DNA of 64,000 nucleotides from the NCBI GenBank assembly GCA_937775205.1, contig CALKBX010000002.1, positions 101,641 to 165,640 on the forward strand, in the 5' to 3' direction. Under the pieces are notes generated by a model that had not been told where the DNA came from, made no database searches, and saw nothing but the letters and a program-made list of their open reading frames with translations. Shown here in pieces: positions 36,737 through 47,745 of the stretch (position 1 is the stretch's first letter; each line of letters opens with the position of its first letter). The position numbers and the translations under genes are program-made. Origin of the DNA: an uncultured Verrucomicrobiae bacterium. GTDB lineage: Bacteria; Verrucomicrobiota; Verrucomicrobiia; Limisphaerales; UBA1100.

Positions 36737-37329
36737 TTGCCTTTTTGCAACGCGGCACGCACGAGCGCATCCACCGGTTGATCCGGTCCGAGCATCGTGA
36801 TGGCGGCGCGGATGGCGTCCTGCGCGTCCTTCGGCTTGGAGCCGAGCGCGATGAGCGCGGAAATGGCGTCGGCCATTTTTTGGTCATCGGGCGTGGGAGC
36901 CGCGCCGGAAGTGAGCGCAGCTTCGTCGCCGAGTTTGTCTTTCAATTCCACCACGATGCGTTCGGCAGTTTTTTTGCCAACCCCACTGATGCACGAGAGC
37001 GCCTTCACATCGCCGTGGCCCACCGCTGCGCGAAAGGAGGCGGGCGTGGTACCACTCAAAACATTGAGGGCCAGCTTCGGGCCAATGCCACTCACGTGGC
37101 GGATGAGCAATCGGAAAAGGTCGCGCTCGGTCTCGGTGCTGAAGCCGTATAGCACGTGGGCGTCATCGCGGATGGCCAAGTGCGTGAGCAGCGTTACCTC
37201 GCCGCCGGGCATCGGAAGTTTGTCGAATGACGACAGCGGGATGAGCACTTCGTAGCCCACGCCATTCACGTCGATGACCACTTGCGTGGGCAGCGCCTCG
37301 GCCAGTTTACCTTTGAGAAATGAAATCAT
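36733..37329 (-). CDS. ruvA: Holliday junction branch migration protein RuvA
   Basis: 198 residues. The OB-fold domain is MISFLKGKLAEALPTQVVID, ending TLLTHLAIRDDAHVLYGFST. Helix-hairpin-helix regions follow: LIRHVSGIGPKLALNVLSGT and LSCISGVGKKTAERIVVELK. A flexible linker leads to the C-terminal RuvB-binding helices (ISALIALGSKPKDAQDAIRA). It holds Holliday junctions for RuvB translocation. ruvC lies 9 bases upstream; ruvB is not in the window. Confidence 0.96.
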   Translation of the reverse strand: MISFLKGKLAEALPTQVVIDVNGVGYEVLIPLSSFDKLPMPGGEVTLLTHLAIRDDAHVLYGFSTETERDLFRLLIRHVSGIGPKLALNVLSGTTPASFRAAVGHGDVKALSCISGVGKKTAERIVVELKDKLGDEAALTSGAAPTPDDQKMADAISALIALGSKPKDAQDAIRAAITMLGPDQPVDALVRAALQKGK

Positions 37330-37338
37330 CCGCGGCGG

Positions 37339-37923
37339 TTATAATTTCTGCGTGGGGTTGATGGCAAAACGTTTGTTCAAATGCCAGTAAGTTAACGCCA
37401 ACGCCAGCGCGTCGGCAGCATCGGGCGCGGGAAGTTCATCAAGCGCCAACATCCGTTGCACCATCTTGGCTACGGCGATCTTTTGCGCGTTACCGTGTCC
37501 CACAATGGATTGCTTCACCTTGCGCGGCGCGATTTCAAAAATCTCCAGCCCACTCTCCGCGATGGCCGCCATCGCCGCCCCGCGCGCTTCGCCCATAATG
37601 AGCGCGGTCTTCGGGTTTTGCGCGAAAAACAACCCCTCAATCGCGCACACCGTTGGCCGATGCGCGGCAATCACCTCACGCAACGTTTTCGAAATAGCCA
37701 CCAGACATTCGCTGCGGCTCCATTTCGCTGGACACTGAATCGTGCCTTGCGCGAGTGTCGCCGGATTTTTTTTGTCCAGCCGAACCACCCCAAAGCCCGT
37801 GCCGCGAAGCGAGGGATCCACGCCGAGGATGAGCGAATGGTTGGGCGCAGTTTGTGGCGCAGCCCTTTTTTTGCCGCTCACGCGTTCCTGCAATTGTTCA
37901 AACTGGCGCGCCGAAATGCCCAC
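37339..37923 (-). CDS. ruvC: Holliday junction resolvase RuvC
   Basis: 194-residue metal-dependent endonuclease that resolves four-way junctions. Catalytic acidic residues are seen in LILGVDPSLRGTGFGVV, CAIEGLFFAQNPKTALIMGE and APDAADALALALTYWH. The VGHGNAQKIAVAKMV segment is typical. There is an N-terminal extension of about 30 residues before the RNase H fold (MGISARQFEQLQERVSGKKR); translation could start later. The stop is followed by ruvA after 9 bases. Confidence 0.95.
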   Translation of the reverse strand: MGISARQFEQLQERVSGKKRAAPQTAPNHSLILGVDPSLRGTGFGVVRLDKKNPATLAQGTIQCPAKWSRSECLVAISKTLREVIAAHRPTVCAIEGLFFAQNPKTALIMGEARGAAMAAIAESGLEIFEIAPRKVKQSIVGHGNAQKIAVAKMVQRMLALDELPAPDAADALALALTYWHLNKRFAINPTQKL

Positions 37924-37932
37924 GGCGGCAGC

Positions 37933-39051
37933 CTAATCGTTCTTCGACTGCGGAGCGAGCTTGGAAGTGATTTCTCCACATTTCAACAACGCCAACAACG
38001 GATACGCCGTGCCGCTGTAGGTGATGTAGTGAAATTTGTCCGTGTTGAGCGAACGCGTCCACCACCGGCCACTGGCGCGTTGGTTGGCGAGCAGCCATTG
38101 CACGGCTTTTTGCAAACGCGCATCCTTCGCGGGCACGCCCGCTTCGCGCAGCACCAAAACGGCGAGACCGGTCATGTGGCCATCGCTAGGTGGGTTTTTG
38201 AATTCCGGCTCGGCGCGGAGCTTGGCGGCGCGATTGCCGCGGCCCCATTTTTCGGGCGTGGAAAAAGTGCGAATCGACCAACCGCCATCGTCGCGTTGGT
38301 GGCTCCACAGCATTTTGATGAGTTTTTGCCGACGCTCCTTTGGCAACAAATCCGGCATGCGCGTGGACGCCCACAATAGCACCACCCCGCCGTAGTCATG
38401 AGGCGGTTTGGTTTCGCGCAGATATTTTTGCAGCGAGGCGATGCCGGTCAAAGCCTTTTCATTTTTCAATCCGCCACGCCATCCCGGCGCGGCCGCCACG
38501 GCCATCGCCGCCACGGTGGCTTCCTGAAACGCGCTCGACTCAAACGGCGGCCAGCAATCCACCGCGCCCCACGTGCCGGTTTTTTGTTGGATGCGAAACA
38601 TGAGTTCCAGTGCCGCGCCGGTTTCCTTCGAGAGCTTGCCGGTGACGTGCCGGTCCCATTCCGCCAAGCCGGCCGCGGTGTAAATTATCTCCGCCGGCTT
38701 CGTGCCTTTTTGCAGTGCGGCGGGTTTCAGTTTTTTGAAATTTGCCAACTCGCCCGTGAACAGTTCGCGAATCTCCTCCGTGGGTTCGCCCAACACGAGG
38801 GTCAACGCCGGCCGAATCTGCATGTACGTGCCTGTCGTGTGGCACGTCACGCAGCCGCGCTTGCGCGTCCACGCCAGTGCGCCTTTTTCGAGATAGTCAT
38901 TCGCCTTCACCAACGAGAATTTTTTTAACACACGCTCATCCGCCGAGGCCGGCGGGATGGTGATGTCGGGTGACTCGTATTGCGGCGGGGCGGCTTGCAG
39001 ATGATTAGCAAAAATCAACAGGGCGCCGGGAAGTGCGTATGAAAATTTCAT
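37933..39051 (-). CDS. Exported protein with CxxCH motif and prenyltransferase/squalene-cyclase-like repeats
   Basis: 372 residues. Signal peptide SYALPGALLIFANHLQAAPP. The first 80 residues carry GCVTCHTTGTYMQIRP, a c-type haem-binding or metal-binding motif. The rest is built of helical repeats with GxW-type turns like those of squalene-hopene cyclases and prenyltransferases: KTGTWGAVDCWPPFESSAFQ, RDDGGWSIRTFSTPEKWG and ASGRWWTRSLNTDKFHYITY. The cyclase DxDD motif is not seen, so real cyclase activity is doubtful. It follows the DUF1501/DUF1553 genes and is probably part of that exported module. Confidence 0.8.
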   Translation of the reverse strand: MKFSYALPGALLIFANHLQAAPPQYESPDITIPPASADERVLKKFSLVKANDYLEKGALAWTRKRGCVTCHTTGTYMQIRPALTLVLGEPTEEIRELFTGELANFKKLKPAALQKGTKPAEIIYTAAGLAEWDRHVTGKLSKETGAALELMFRIQQKTGTWGAVDCWPPFESSAFQEATVAAMAVAAAPGWRGGLKNEKALTGIASLQKYLRETKPPHDYGGVVLLWASTRMPDLLPKERRQKLIKMLWSHQRDDGGWSIRTFSTPEKWGRGNRAAKLRAEPEFKNPPSDGHMTGLAVLVLREAGVPAKDARLQKAVQWLLANQRASGRWWTRSLNTDKFHYITYSGTAYPLLALLKCGEITSKLAPQSKND

Positions 39052-39073
39052 GGTTCAAATATTATTCAGCCTC

Positions 39074-39133
39074 GGACTCGCAAGCTCGTCCCTCCAGTAC
39101 GGCGTTTTGGTGGAGGGACGAGCTTGCGAGTCC
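39074..39133. repeat. Perfect 23-bp inverted repeat
   Basis: Left arm 39074-39096 (GGACTCGCAAGCTCGTCC...) and right arm 39111-39133 are perfect reverse complements around a 14-base spacer. It lies between the DUF1501 gene and the following exported protein on the same strand. It may end or stabilise the upstream mRNA; no T tract follows. It is another member of the palindromic element set in this genome. Confidence 0.85.
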
Positions 39134-39159
39134 GTAGTTTCCCTCTGTGGTGAAAACAT

Positions 39160-40539
39160 TCACGCCAAAATTTCCTTCGCCACATTTCCGGACACATCGG
39201 TCAGCCGGAAGTCGCGGCCGGCGTGTCGGTGGGTGAGTTTTTCGTGGTCGATGCCGAGGAGGTGCAGCAGCGTGGCGTGGACGTCGTGGATGTGCATTTT
39301 GTTTTGCTCGGCGTAGAAGCCGTAGTCGTCGGTGGCGCCGTGGCTGTAGCCGCCCTTCACGCCCGCGCCGGCGAGCCACATTGTGAAGCCCCACGGATTG
39401 TGGTCGCGCCCGTCCATGCCACTGCCTTGCACGGTGGGCGTACGGCCGAACTCGCCACTCCACACAACGAGCGTGTCGTCGAGCAATCCGCGCGCCTTCA
39501 AATCGTGCAGCAAACCGGCGATGGGTTTGTCGACTTCGCTCGCCTTCTCGGTGTGGCCCTTGCGGAGGTTGCCGTGTTGGTCCCATTGCACTTTGCTGTC
39601 GCTGTGGGTCACCTGTATAAAACGCACGCCGCGCTCGGCGAAGCGCCGCGCCATTAAACATTGCCGGCCGAAGTCTTCCGTCACCGCGTTGTCGAGGCCA
39701 TAGAGTTTGCGTGTGGCATCGGTTTCGCCGCGGATGTCTTGAATCTCGGGCATCGCGGTCTGCATGCGGAAAGCTAGCTCGAAGGAATTGATGCGACTTT
39801 CCAAAACTGGATTCGGCACGCCGCCGAGCTGGTCGCGGTTGAGGTTTTCCAAAAAATCCAACTGCGCGCGCTGCTGGCCGGGCGTCCACTTGGGGTTTTT
39901 GATGTGATGCACCTTGGCGTCCTTCGCCTTGATGCTGGCGTTGCCGATGGGCGTGCCGGCGTAATGCGCGGGCAGAAACGCGCTGCCCCAATTGTTCACG
40001 CCGCCGTGCGCGAGCGTCGGGCAAATGGTCACGAACGCTGGGAGGTTGGCGTTCTCCGTGCCTAGCCCGTAGCTCACCCACGCGCCCATGCTCGGCCGCA
40101 CAAAATTATCCGCGCCGGTGTGCAACTTCAAAAGCGCGCCACCGTGGGCCGGATTGGTTCCATGTGCGCCGTGCAGAAAACAAATGTCGTCCACGTGCCG
40201 CGCCACATTGGGAAACAACTCGCTGACTTGATGGCCGCACTGACCGTACTTTTTAAATTTCCACGGCGACGCCAGCAAGTTTCCGGTCGCGGCAAAAGTG
40301 ACCTTTGGCTTGGCGAAAGGCAGCGGCTTCCCGTGGTCGCGCTGGAGCAGCGGCTTGTACTCAAACGTGTCCATGTGCGCCGGGCCGCCTTTCATAAACA
40401 GGAAAATTACACGCTTGGCCCGTGGCCGTAAATGCGGCCGCCGCGCCGCCAACGGATTTTCCGCGTGCAGCATCGAAGTCAACGCCACCGAGCCAAAGCC
40501 CAGTGCTGTTTTTTGGAGCATGTCGCGGCGTGTCATCAT
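39160..40539 (-). CDS. DUF1501 family Tat-exported protein (module B)
   Basis: 459 residues. Tat leader MTRRDMLQKTALGFGSVALT. The DUF1501 core has FLFMKGGPAHMDTFEYKPLL, ICFLHGAHGTNPAHGGALLK, RRFAERGVRFIQVTHSDSKV, LVVWSGEFGRTPTVQGSGMD and EKLTHRHAGRDFRLTDVSGN. Its start overlaps the stop of the preceding DUF1553 gene (ATGA), so the two are translated together. It is paralogous to 42610-44013 and 20620-22047. The role is presumed exported hydrolase-like; unproven. Confidence 0.92.
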   Translation of the reverse strand: MMTRRDMLQKTALGFGSVALTSMLHAENPLAARRPHLRPRAKRVIFLFMKGGPAHMDTFEYKPLLQRDHGKPLPFAKPKVTFAATGNLLASPWKFKKYGQCGHQVSELFPNVARHVDDICFLHGAHGTNPAHGGALLKLHTGADNFVRPSMGAWVSYGLGTENANLPAFVTICPTLAHGGVNNWGSAFLPAHYAGTPIGNASIKAKDAKVHHIKNPKWTPGQQRAQLDFLENLNRDQLGGVPNPVLESRINSFELAFRMQTAMPEIQDIRGETDATRKLYGLDNAVTEDFGRQCLMARRFAERGVRFIQVTHSDSKVQWDQHGNLRKGHTEKASEVDKPIAGLLHDLKARGLLDDTLVVWSGEFGRTPTVQGSGMDGRDHNPWGFTMWLAGAGVKGGYSHGATDDYGFYAEQNKMHIHDVHATLLHLLGIDHEKLTHRHAGRDFRLTDVSGNVAKEILA

Positions 40540-42554
40540 TTCAGATAAAGAAATTCATTCGACGAAACGAGCGCCTGGCAAAGCGCTTGCCAACTCGCTT
40601 GTCGTTCCTGACAAAACTCGTTCACAAACTTCACAGCGTTTTCGCTCTCTTTGGCGGTGGGTTTGCGGTTGAACACTTTCGTGTATAGCCATTCGGCTCG
40701 CTGGGCGTTGGTGAGTTTTTTCTCGGCCAGCAATTGTTTCGCCATCGTCGCGCAGGTGCGCAGGACGAGCGGGCTGTTCATTAAAAAGAGCGCTTGCGGG
40801 GCGATGGTGGTGTCGGCGCGGTTGCCGTTGACGGTGCCGGGGTCGGGGAAGTCGAACAGCTCGAACAAATCGTAAACGTGATTGCGGATGACCGGCAGAT
40901 AAATCGCGCGACGATTGCTGCCGTAAGTGGTGGCGTCCTCGGAGGTGTGGTTGAAGACGAGTTTGAAATTTTCAAATGTCCAAATCGTGCCACCTACTTT
41001 CAGGTCGAGTTGGCCGCTGATGTGCAGCAGTGAATCGCGCAGCGGCTCGGCCTCCATCCGCCGTAACGGCGCGCGCGAATGCAAAAGGTTGGTCGGGTCA
41101 ATTTTCAATGCGGCGGCGTTGGGCGTGCTACTCATTTGAAACGTCGCCGAGTTGAGAATGAGCTCGTTGAGTTTTTTGACCGACCACCCGTTTTCCATGA
41201 ACCACGCCGCCAGCCAATCAAGCAGCTCGGGATGCGATGGCTTCGCACCGAGTTTGCCGAAATTATCAGTGGTGGCCACTAGCCCGCGCCCAAAGTGCCA
41301 GCGCCAAACGCGGTTCACCATCACGCGGGCCGTGAGGGGGTTGTTGCGATTGGCAATCCACTTTGCCAACTCGAGCCGCCCGCTGACTTTGCCGTCAATC
41401 GGTTTGCCGTCCGAAAGCGCGCGCGGGAAATGGCGCGGCTGGATTTCGCCGGGGCGCTCATGATCGCCCCGCACGAAGATGGGAACATTCGTCGCGTTCC
41501 CGTCTTCCACACCCATCGCGCCCGGCAGCACAAACACATCGGCTTCCAGTCGCTTGAGCGTTGCGTTGAGTTTCACGAGTTCGGTTTGATTGGCTTTCGA
41601 GTATTTTTTCTCTGGCGCGTCGGGCAATTTTTTCAATTTTAATTCCACCAGCAATTGTTGATTGGCCTTGGCAGTAAATGCGGCCACCACTTTTTTCTGC
41701 GCGGCAATCAGCGCGTCGTATTTTTCCTTCAGTTTTTTTTCCTCCGGCGTCGCGAAGGAATGCTCGTGCCACTTGGCGATGGTCTTCAGCGAGTCCATCG
41801 TCTTCGTGCTCTTGAAAATGCCCGCGAGCGCGTAGTAGTCGGCGGTGGGGATGGGGTCAAACTTGTGGTCGTGACACCGCGCGCAGCCGAGTGTGAGCCC
41901 GAGCAGCGCCTTGCCGAGCGTATCAATTTGCTCGTCGATGATGTCCATTTCCATTTTCACCTTGTCCGGCTCCGCGAGCACCTTTGGCCCCAGCGACAAA
42001 AACCCCGTGGCAATCCGCTGCTCGCGCCGCCGCGCCTCATCCTTCGCCGGCAAAAGGTCGCCCGCGATTTGCTCGATGAGAAACTGGTCATACGGCTTGT
42101 CCGCATTAAACGACGTCACCACGTAATCGCGATACCGCCAAGCGTTCGCGTGCGCGGCATTCTCATCGAGCCCGTTGCTGTCCGCATAACGCACCACATC
42201 CAGCCAATGCCGCGCCCAGCGTTCGCCGTACTGCGGCGTGGCCAAGAGATTTTCGATTTCAGATTTTCGATTGACGATTTTGGAATTCGGCGCGGGTGGA
42301 AGGCCAGTCAATGCGTAATGAATGCGGCGCTGCAAATCACGCGGGGCGGCGGCTGGAGCGGGTTGGAGGCCGGCCTTTTCCAGCCGCGCGAGGATGAATT
42401 GGTCGATGGGAGTTTTAACCCACGCCTGGTTTTTCACCAAAGGCAGTGAGGGTTTTTTCACCGGCTGAAACGCCCAGTGGTCATGGCCCTTTTCCGCTGC
42501 GGGCACAACCGTGTCTGCCAATAGAAAAACTAAAATTGAAATCATCATTTTCAT
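40536..42554 (-). CDS. DUF1549/DUF1553 exported protein without cytochrome domain (module B)
   Basis: 672 residues. Signal peptide ISILVFLLADTVVPAA, then GHDHWAFQPVKKPSLPLVKN leading straight into DUF1549 (YGERWARHWLDVVRYADSNG, GCARCHDHKFDPIPTADYYA). The middle is about 130 residues shorter than in the paralog at 43991-46408. It is followed by DUF1553 (RVMVNRVWRWHFGRGLVATT, FGKLGAKPSHPELLDWLAAW). Unlike the gene at 22138-25256 it lacks the N-terminal haem domain. It forms a pair with the DUF1501 gene that overlaps its stop. Confidence 0.92.
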   Translation of the reverse strand: MKMMISILVFLLADTVVPAAEKGHDHWAFQPVKKPSLPLVKNQAWVKTPIDQFILARLEKAGLQPAPAAAPRDLQRRIHYALTGLPPAPNSKIVNRKSEIENLLATPQYGERWARHWLDVVRYADSNGLDENAAHANAWRYRDYVVTSFNADKPYDQFLIEQIAGDLLPAKDEARRREQRIATGFLSLGPKVLAEPDKVKMEMDIIDEQIDTLGKALLGLTLGCARCHDHKFDPIPTADYYALAGIFKSTKTMDSLKTIAKWHEHSFATPEEKKLKEKYDALIAAQKKVVAAFTAKANQQLLVELKLKKLPDAPEKKYSKANQTELVKLNATLKRLEADVFVLPGAMGVEDGNATNVPIFVRGDHERPGEIQPRHFPRALSDGKPIDGKVSGRLELAKWIANRNNPLTARVMVNRVWRWHFGRGLVATTDNFGKLGAKPSHPELLDWLAAWFMENGWSVKKLNELILNSATFQMSSTPNAAALKIDPTNLLHSRAPLRRMEAEPLRDSLLHISGQLDLKVGGTIWTFENFKLVFNHTSEDATTYGSNRRAIYLPVIRNHVYDLFELFDFPDPGTVNGNRADTTIAPQALFLMNSPLVLRTCATMAKQLLAEKKLTNAQRAEWLYTKVFNRKPTAKESENAVKFVNEFCQERQASWQALCQALVSSNEFLYLK

Positions 42555-42558
42555 GGCG

Positions 42559-42608
42559 ATTCAGTTGGGGAGATTGGACGCATCACGGCGGATTTGCACG
42601 GCAATAAA
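42559..42608 (-). repeat. Duplicated leader of the DUF1553 genes, copy near module B
   Basis: About 50 bases directly upstream of the module B DUF1553 start, ending in ATTTGCACGGCAATAAA. They closely match 46413-46463 upstream of module A. The similarity shows that the tandem duplication included the 5' leader. It may hold a shared promoter or regulatory signal. Confidence 0.7.
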
Positions 42609-42609
42609 T

Positions 42610-43990
<1,381 letters not shown>

Positions 43991-44013
<23 letters not shown>

Positions 44014-46408
44014 TAGTTAAAAGGAGTGCGTGGACAAAATTCTGCCACTTTGATGCATCCGGTTTTTTGCCTAGATAGTTTTTTGACAAATCTATTTCAT
44101 CTGATTCCGGCGCTCGGGCGAAAAGGATTTCGTAAAGCTGTTTTACTTTTTCCGTTTGTTCTGCCGGCAAATCTTTTCGGGTGGCGATGCGCTTGGCGTA
44201 ATCGGCGATGGTGGTGTTGTTCATTAGGTACAGCGCCTGCGGGGAAACCATGGTGGCTTCGCGGCGGGCGCAGGTGAGGTTGGGGTCTGGGAAATCAAAG
44301 GCGCGCAAAACCGGCGCGAGATCCATGCGATTGATACGGCCGTAAATGCTGCGACGACCATTGAAGCCGGCGAGAACATTGACGGGTGGGCCACCCATTT
44401 TTTTATCAAGTTGGCCGGTGACGGCGACGAGTGCATCACGCATTGACTCAAAGCCGAGCCGATGGCGATTGAATTTCCAGAGTAAGCGATTGTCCGCGTC
44501 AATCAATTTGGGATTTGGGCCTTGGTCATTGGTCATTTCCCCCGGATGGGTGGACACCATTTGCCACGTGGCGGAGGTCATGATTTGCCGGTGCAAATGT
44601 TTGAGAGACCATCCGTTTTTTATGAAATCCGTGGCGAGCCAATCGAGCAATTCGGGATGGCTCGGCAGCTCGCTGCGCAGGCCGAAGTCGCTCGGCGTGT
44701 TGACGAGGCCCCGCCCAAAATGCCACGCCCACACGCGGTTGACGATGACGCGCGCGGTGAGCGGGTTGTCGGGCGAGGCGATGGCGCGGGCCAGCTCAAG
44801 GCGGCCGCTGCCGTTTTGGAAGGGCTTGCGTTTGGCGTCGGTGAGCACCTCGAGGAATTGCCTCGGGACGGGCTCGCCGCGTTGATGTGGATTGCCGCGC
44901 TTGAAAATCACCGGGGCATGCGGCGGGTCGATGTCCGTCAGTACCATCGCGCGTGGCGGCGCGCCCTTGCCGGTCATGCTCCATTGCTCGACGGCTTTGA
45001 TGAGTTTTTTGTAAACCGCTTGGTCGGGCCGGTCGGGAATGAGCGCGAGGAAGCCCCAGCCGAGGCGGCGCGGAATCATCGGCGGCGAGTTCTGCCCGTA
45101 AAGCACCTGCCGCAATGCCTCGGCGTCGGCGTTGGCGAGGCAAGCGCTTTTGTCCCGCTGCGTTTTCCATTCGGCGTCGATGGTTTTGAACAGTGCGCCG
45201 TAGCCGTTCACAATTTCCTTCATCGAATTGGGTGGCGCGGCGGCAAATTTTGAACGGACGTGGGCGTTAATGGGAGGGGCGATGGCTCGCGCGCCGAACA
45301 ATTCGCGATGCACTTCCGGCGCGCGCGCGGCGAACTCGTCGTCGGCCAACGCGGCGAAGCGATGCCACACCGTCCACACGGGGTTGCGTTCGCGCCGGGC
45401 GGTTTTCAGATACATTTCCCAGCGATGAATCACGTACGGATTGATGGCGCCTTTGTCGGTGAGCAGCATGAAATTTTCCGTGCTCGGCTGGTTGCGCTTG
45501 GCGTGGACGGCGGCAAGATATTCGGCCGTGCGCGTGCGGGCGGTGGTGATGATTCCGGTGCGCGTCTTGGCTACGAACTTCTCCAGCGCATTGAGTCGCT
45601 TTTTCATTTCGGTGTCAAACGCGCGCCGCTCTTCGGTATCGGTCGCGGGCTCAAACGTCGGCTGCAACGTCGGTTCCGATGCGCTGCGAAACACGCCGTA
45701 CAGCGAATAATAATCCGCCGTCGGAATGGGGTCGTACTTGTGGTCGTGACAGCGCGCGCACGAAACGGTCAACCCCATCAACCCGCGCGTCGTCACGTCG
45801 ATGCGGTCATCGAGAATGTCGTGGATGTTCCCCGAAAACCGCGCGCCGAGCGTGAGAAAGCCGAGGGCCGTCAACGGCGTTTTATCTTTGCCGAGGTCGA
45901 GCTTGTCGGCGGCGAGTTGCTCGATGATGAATTGGTTGAACGGCTTGTCGTCATTCAGCGAACGGATAACGTAGTCGCGATACGTCCACGCCCACGGGAA
46001 AGTTTTTTCCTCAAAAAAAACATAGCCCTTGTTGTCCGCGTAACGCGCGACATCGAGCCAATGGCGCGCCCAATGCTCGCCGTAGCGGGGGGATTTCAGC
46101 AACCTATCAATTTCGGATTTAAGATTTTTAAATTTAAATTTCTCCTCAGGCGGCAAACCAGTAAGGGCGAAATGAGCACGGCGGTTTAAAACGTGAACTG
46201 GCGCGAAGGGTGCGGGCTGAAGGTTAGCTCCCTCAAGCTTGGCGAGGATGAATTGGTCGATGGGAGTTTTGACCCACGTCTGGTTTTTCACCGTCGGCAG
46301 CGCGGGTTTTTTCACGGGCTGAAACGCCCAGTGGTCATGGCCCGTTTCCGCAGCGGACACAATCAGGGTTGCCAGCAGCAATACCAAAATTGAAGCCCTC
46401 TTTTTCAT
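43991..46408 (-). CDS. DUF1549/DUF1553 exported protein (module A)
   Basis: 805 residues. Signal peptide SILVLLLATLIVSAA. GHDHWAFQPVKKPALPTVKN is nearly the same as in module B. DUF1549 has YGEHWARHWLDVARYADNKG and CARCHDHKYDPIPTADYYSL. DUF1553 has RVIVNRVWAWHFGRGLVNTP and FGLRSELPSHPELLDWLATD, ending FVHALLLTNEFTFID. It has a long middle insertion relative to module B. No haem domain. Heads the minus-strand run of paired DUF1553/DUF1501 genes that continues to 39160. Confidence 0.93.
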
Positions 46409-46412
46409 AGCA

Positions 46413-46463
46413 AATCAGTTAGAAGAACTTGGACGCATCCCGACGAATTTGCACGGCAATAAA
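46413..46463 (-). repeat. Duplicated leader of the DUF1553 genes, copy near module A
   Basis: Counterpart of 42559-42608 and similarly placed just upstream of the DUF1553 start. Shared stretches include TTGGACGCATC and ATTTGCACGGCAATAAA. Beyond 46463 the similarity ends, marking the right boundary of the tandem duplication. Confidence 0.7.
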
Positions 46464-46528
46464 AATGAGTACGCTTTTTCTTGCGCGCGCGGCGGTGGCG
46501 GCTCACGCTTTGGGAGACCCATTTTATT

Positions 46529-47683
46529 ATGAAAACAAAATACCTTCCGAAGGTTTCGACAAAATCTGATGGATTCAACCGGCGCGCTTTTTTAGCCAGC
46601 GCCACGATGGCGGGCGCCGCGTTTGCCGCCGCCCAGAAAGGCACGCCGCGCGATTGGAGCGGCCAGACGCCCACGCGTTATCCCGAGCCGGATGTGCTGG
46701 TCCTGGATCCGTTGTTTGCAAAATACAAACTCGGCAACACGCCCATTCGCCGATTGTACACGAACCCCGATATGCTCTGGGCCGAGGGGCCAGCGTGGAA
46801 TGGCGTGGGGAAATATCTTTTGTGGAGCGATATTCCCAACAATGTCCAGATGCGTTGGCTGGCGGAAGATGGGCACGTCAGCAAGTTTCGTCACCCTAGC
46901 GGCAACAGTAATGGAAACACGTTTGACTATAAAGGCCGCCAGATTTCCTGCGAACACGGCAACCGCCGCGTGGTGCGTTACGAGTACAACGGCAAGATTA
47001 CCGTTTTGGCTGACAAGTTTGGCGGCAAACAATTCAACGCCCCGAATGATGCAGTGGTGCATCCGGATGGCGGTATTTGGTTTACCGATCCCGGCTACGG
47101 CAGCCTCATGAATTATGAAGGCAACAAGGCCAAAACAGGCACTGTGCAGCCTATACAAAAAGAAGCGGTTTACCGCATCGACGGCCAATCCGGCAAACTC
47201 ACCCAAGTGACGGATGAAATATTCAAACCCAACGGACTCTGTTTCAGCCCTGATTACAAGAAGCTCTATGTAGCCGATACCGGTTCATCGCACTACCCTG
47301 AAGCCAAAAAAGAAATTAAGGTCTGGGATGTAGCCAACAGTACCAGCCTTAAGAACGGCAAAGTCTTTGCGAGCATGGACCTGGAAATGGAAGAAAAAGA
47401 TGCCAATGGTTTGGTGCAAAAGGTCGTAAAGGCAGGTCAGGCGGATGGGATTCGGTGTGATGAAGATGGTAATATCTGGTCGAGTGCCGGCTGGGTGGGT
47501 GCGGGTTATGACGGCGTGCACATTTTTGAACCCAAGCAAGGCAAGCGCATCGGGCAAATCCTATTGCCGGAGATCTGCAGCAATGTGTGCTTTGGCGGAA
47601 CCAAACGCAACCGACTGTTCATGACCGCCAGCCAATCACTGTACGCGGTCTACGTGGAAACCAAAGGCGCCCACATTACCTAG
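46529..47683 (+). CDS. Exported SMP-30/gluconolactonase-like protein
   Basis: 384 residues from ATG at 46529. Tat-type leader NRRAFLASATMAGAAFAAAQ. Six-bladed propeller of the SMP-30/gluconolaconase family: MLWAEGPAWNGVGKYLLWSD, NGNTFDYKGRQISCEHGNRR, FNAPNDAVVHPDGGIWFTDP, FKPNGLCFSPDYKKLYVADT and ADGIRCDEDGNIWSSAGW. The metal-binding Glu, Asn and Asp are in place (EGP, APND, DGIR). These enzymes hydrolyse sugar lactones, so the protein may act on oxidised sugars from the local degradation system. Confidence 0.9.
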   Translation: MKTKYLPKVSTKSDGFNRRAFLASATMAGAAFAAAQKGTPRDWSGQTPTRYPEPDVLVLDPLFAKYKLGNTPIRRLYTNPDMLWAEGPAWNGVGKYLLWSDIPNNVQMRWLAEDGHVSKFRHPSGNSNGNTFDYKGRQISCEHGNRRVVRYEYNGKITVLADKFGGKQFNAPNDAVVHPDGGIWFTDPGYGSLMNYEGNKAKTGTVQPIQKEAVYRIDGQSGKLTQVTDEIFKPNGLCFSPDYKKLYVADTGSSHYPEAKKEIKVWDVANSTSLKNGKVFASMDLEMEEKDANGLVQKVVKAGQADGIRCDEDGNIWSSAGWVGAGYDGVHIFEPKQGKRIGQILLPEICSNVCFGGTKRNRLFMTASQSLYAVYVETKGAHIT

Positions 47684-47745
47684 GCGCATCTTTTTATTGG
47701 AAGAAAATGAAGCTCTGATTAGGTTGAGAAATAAACCTAACAATT

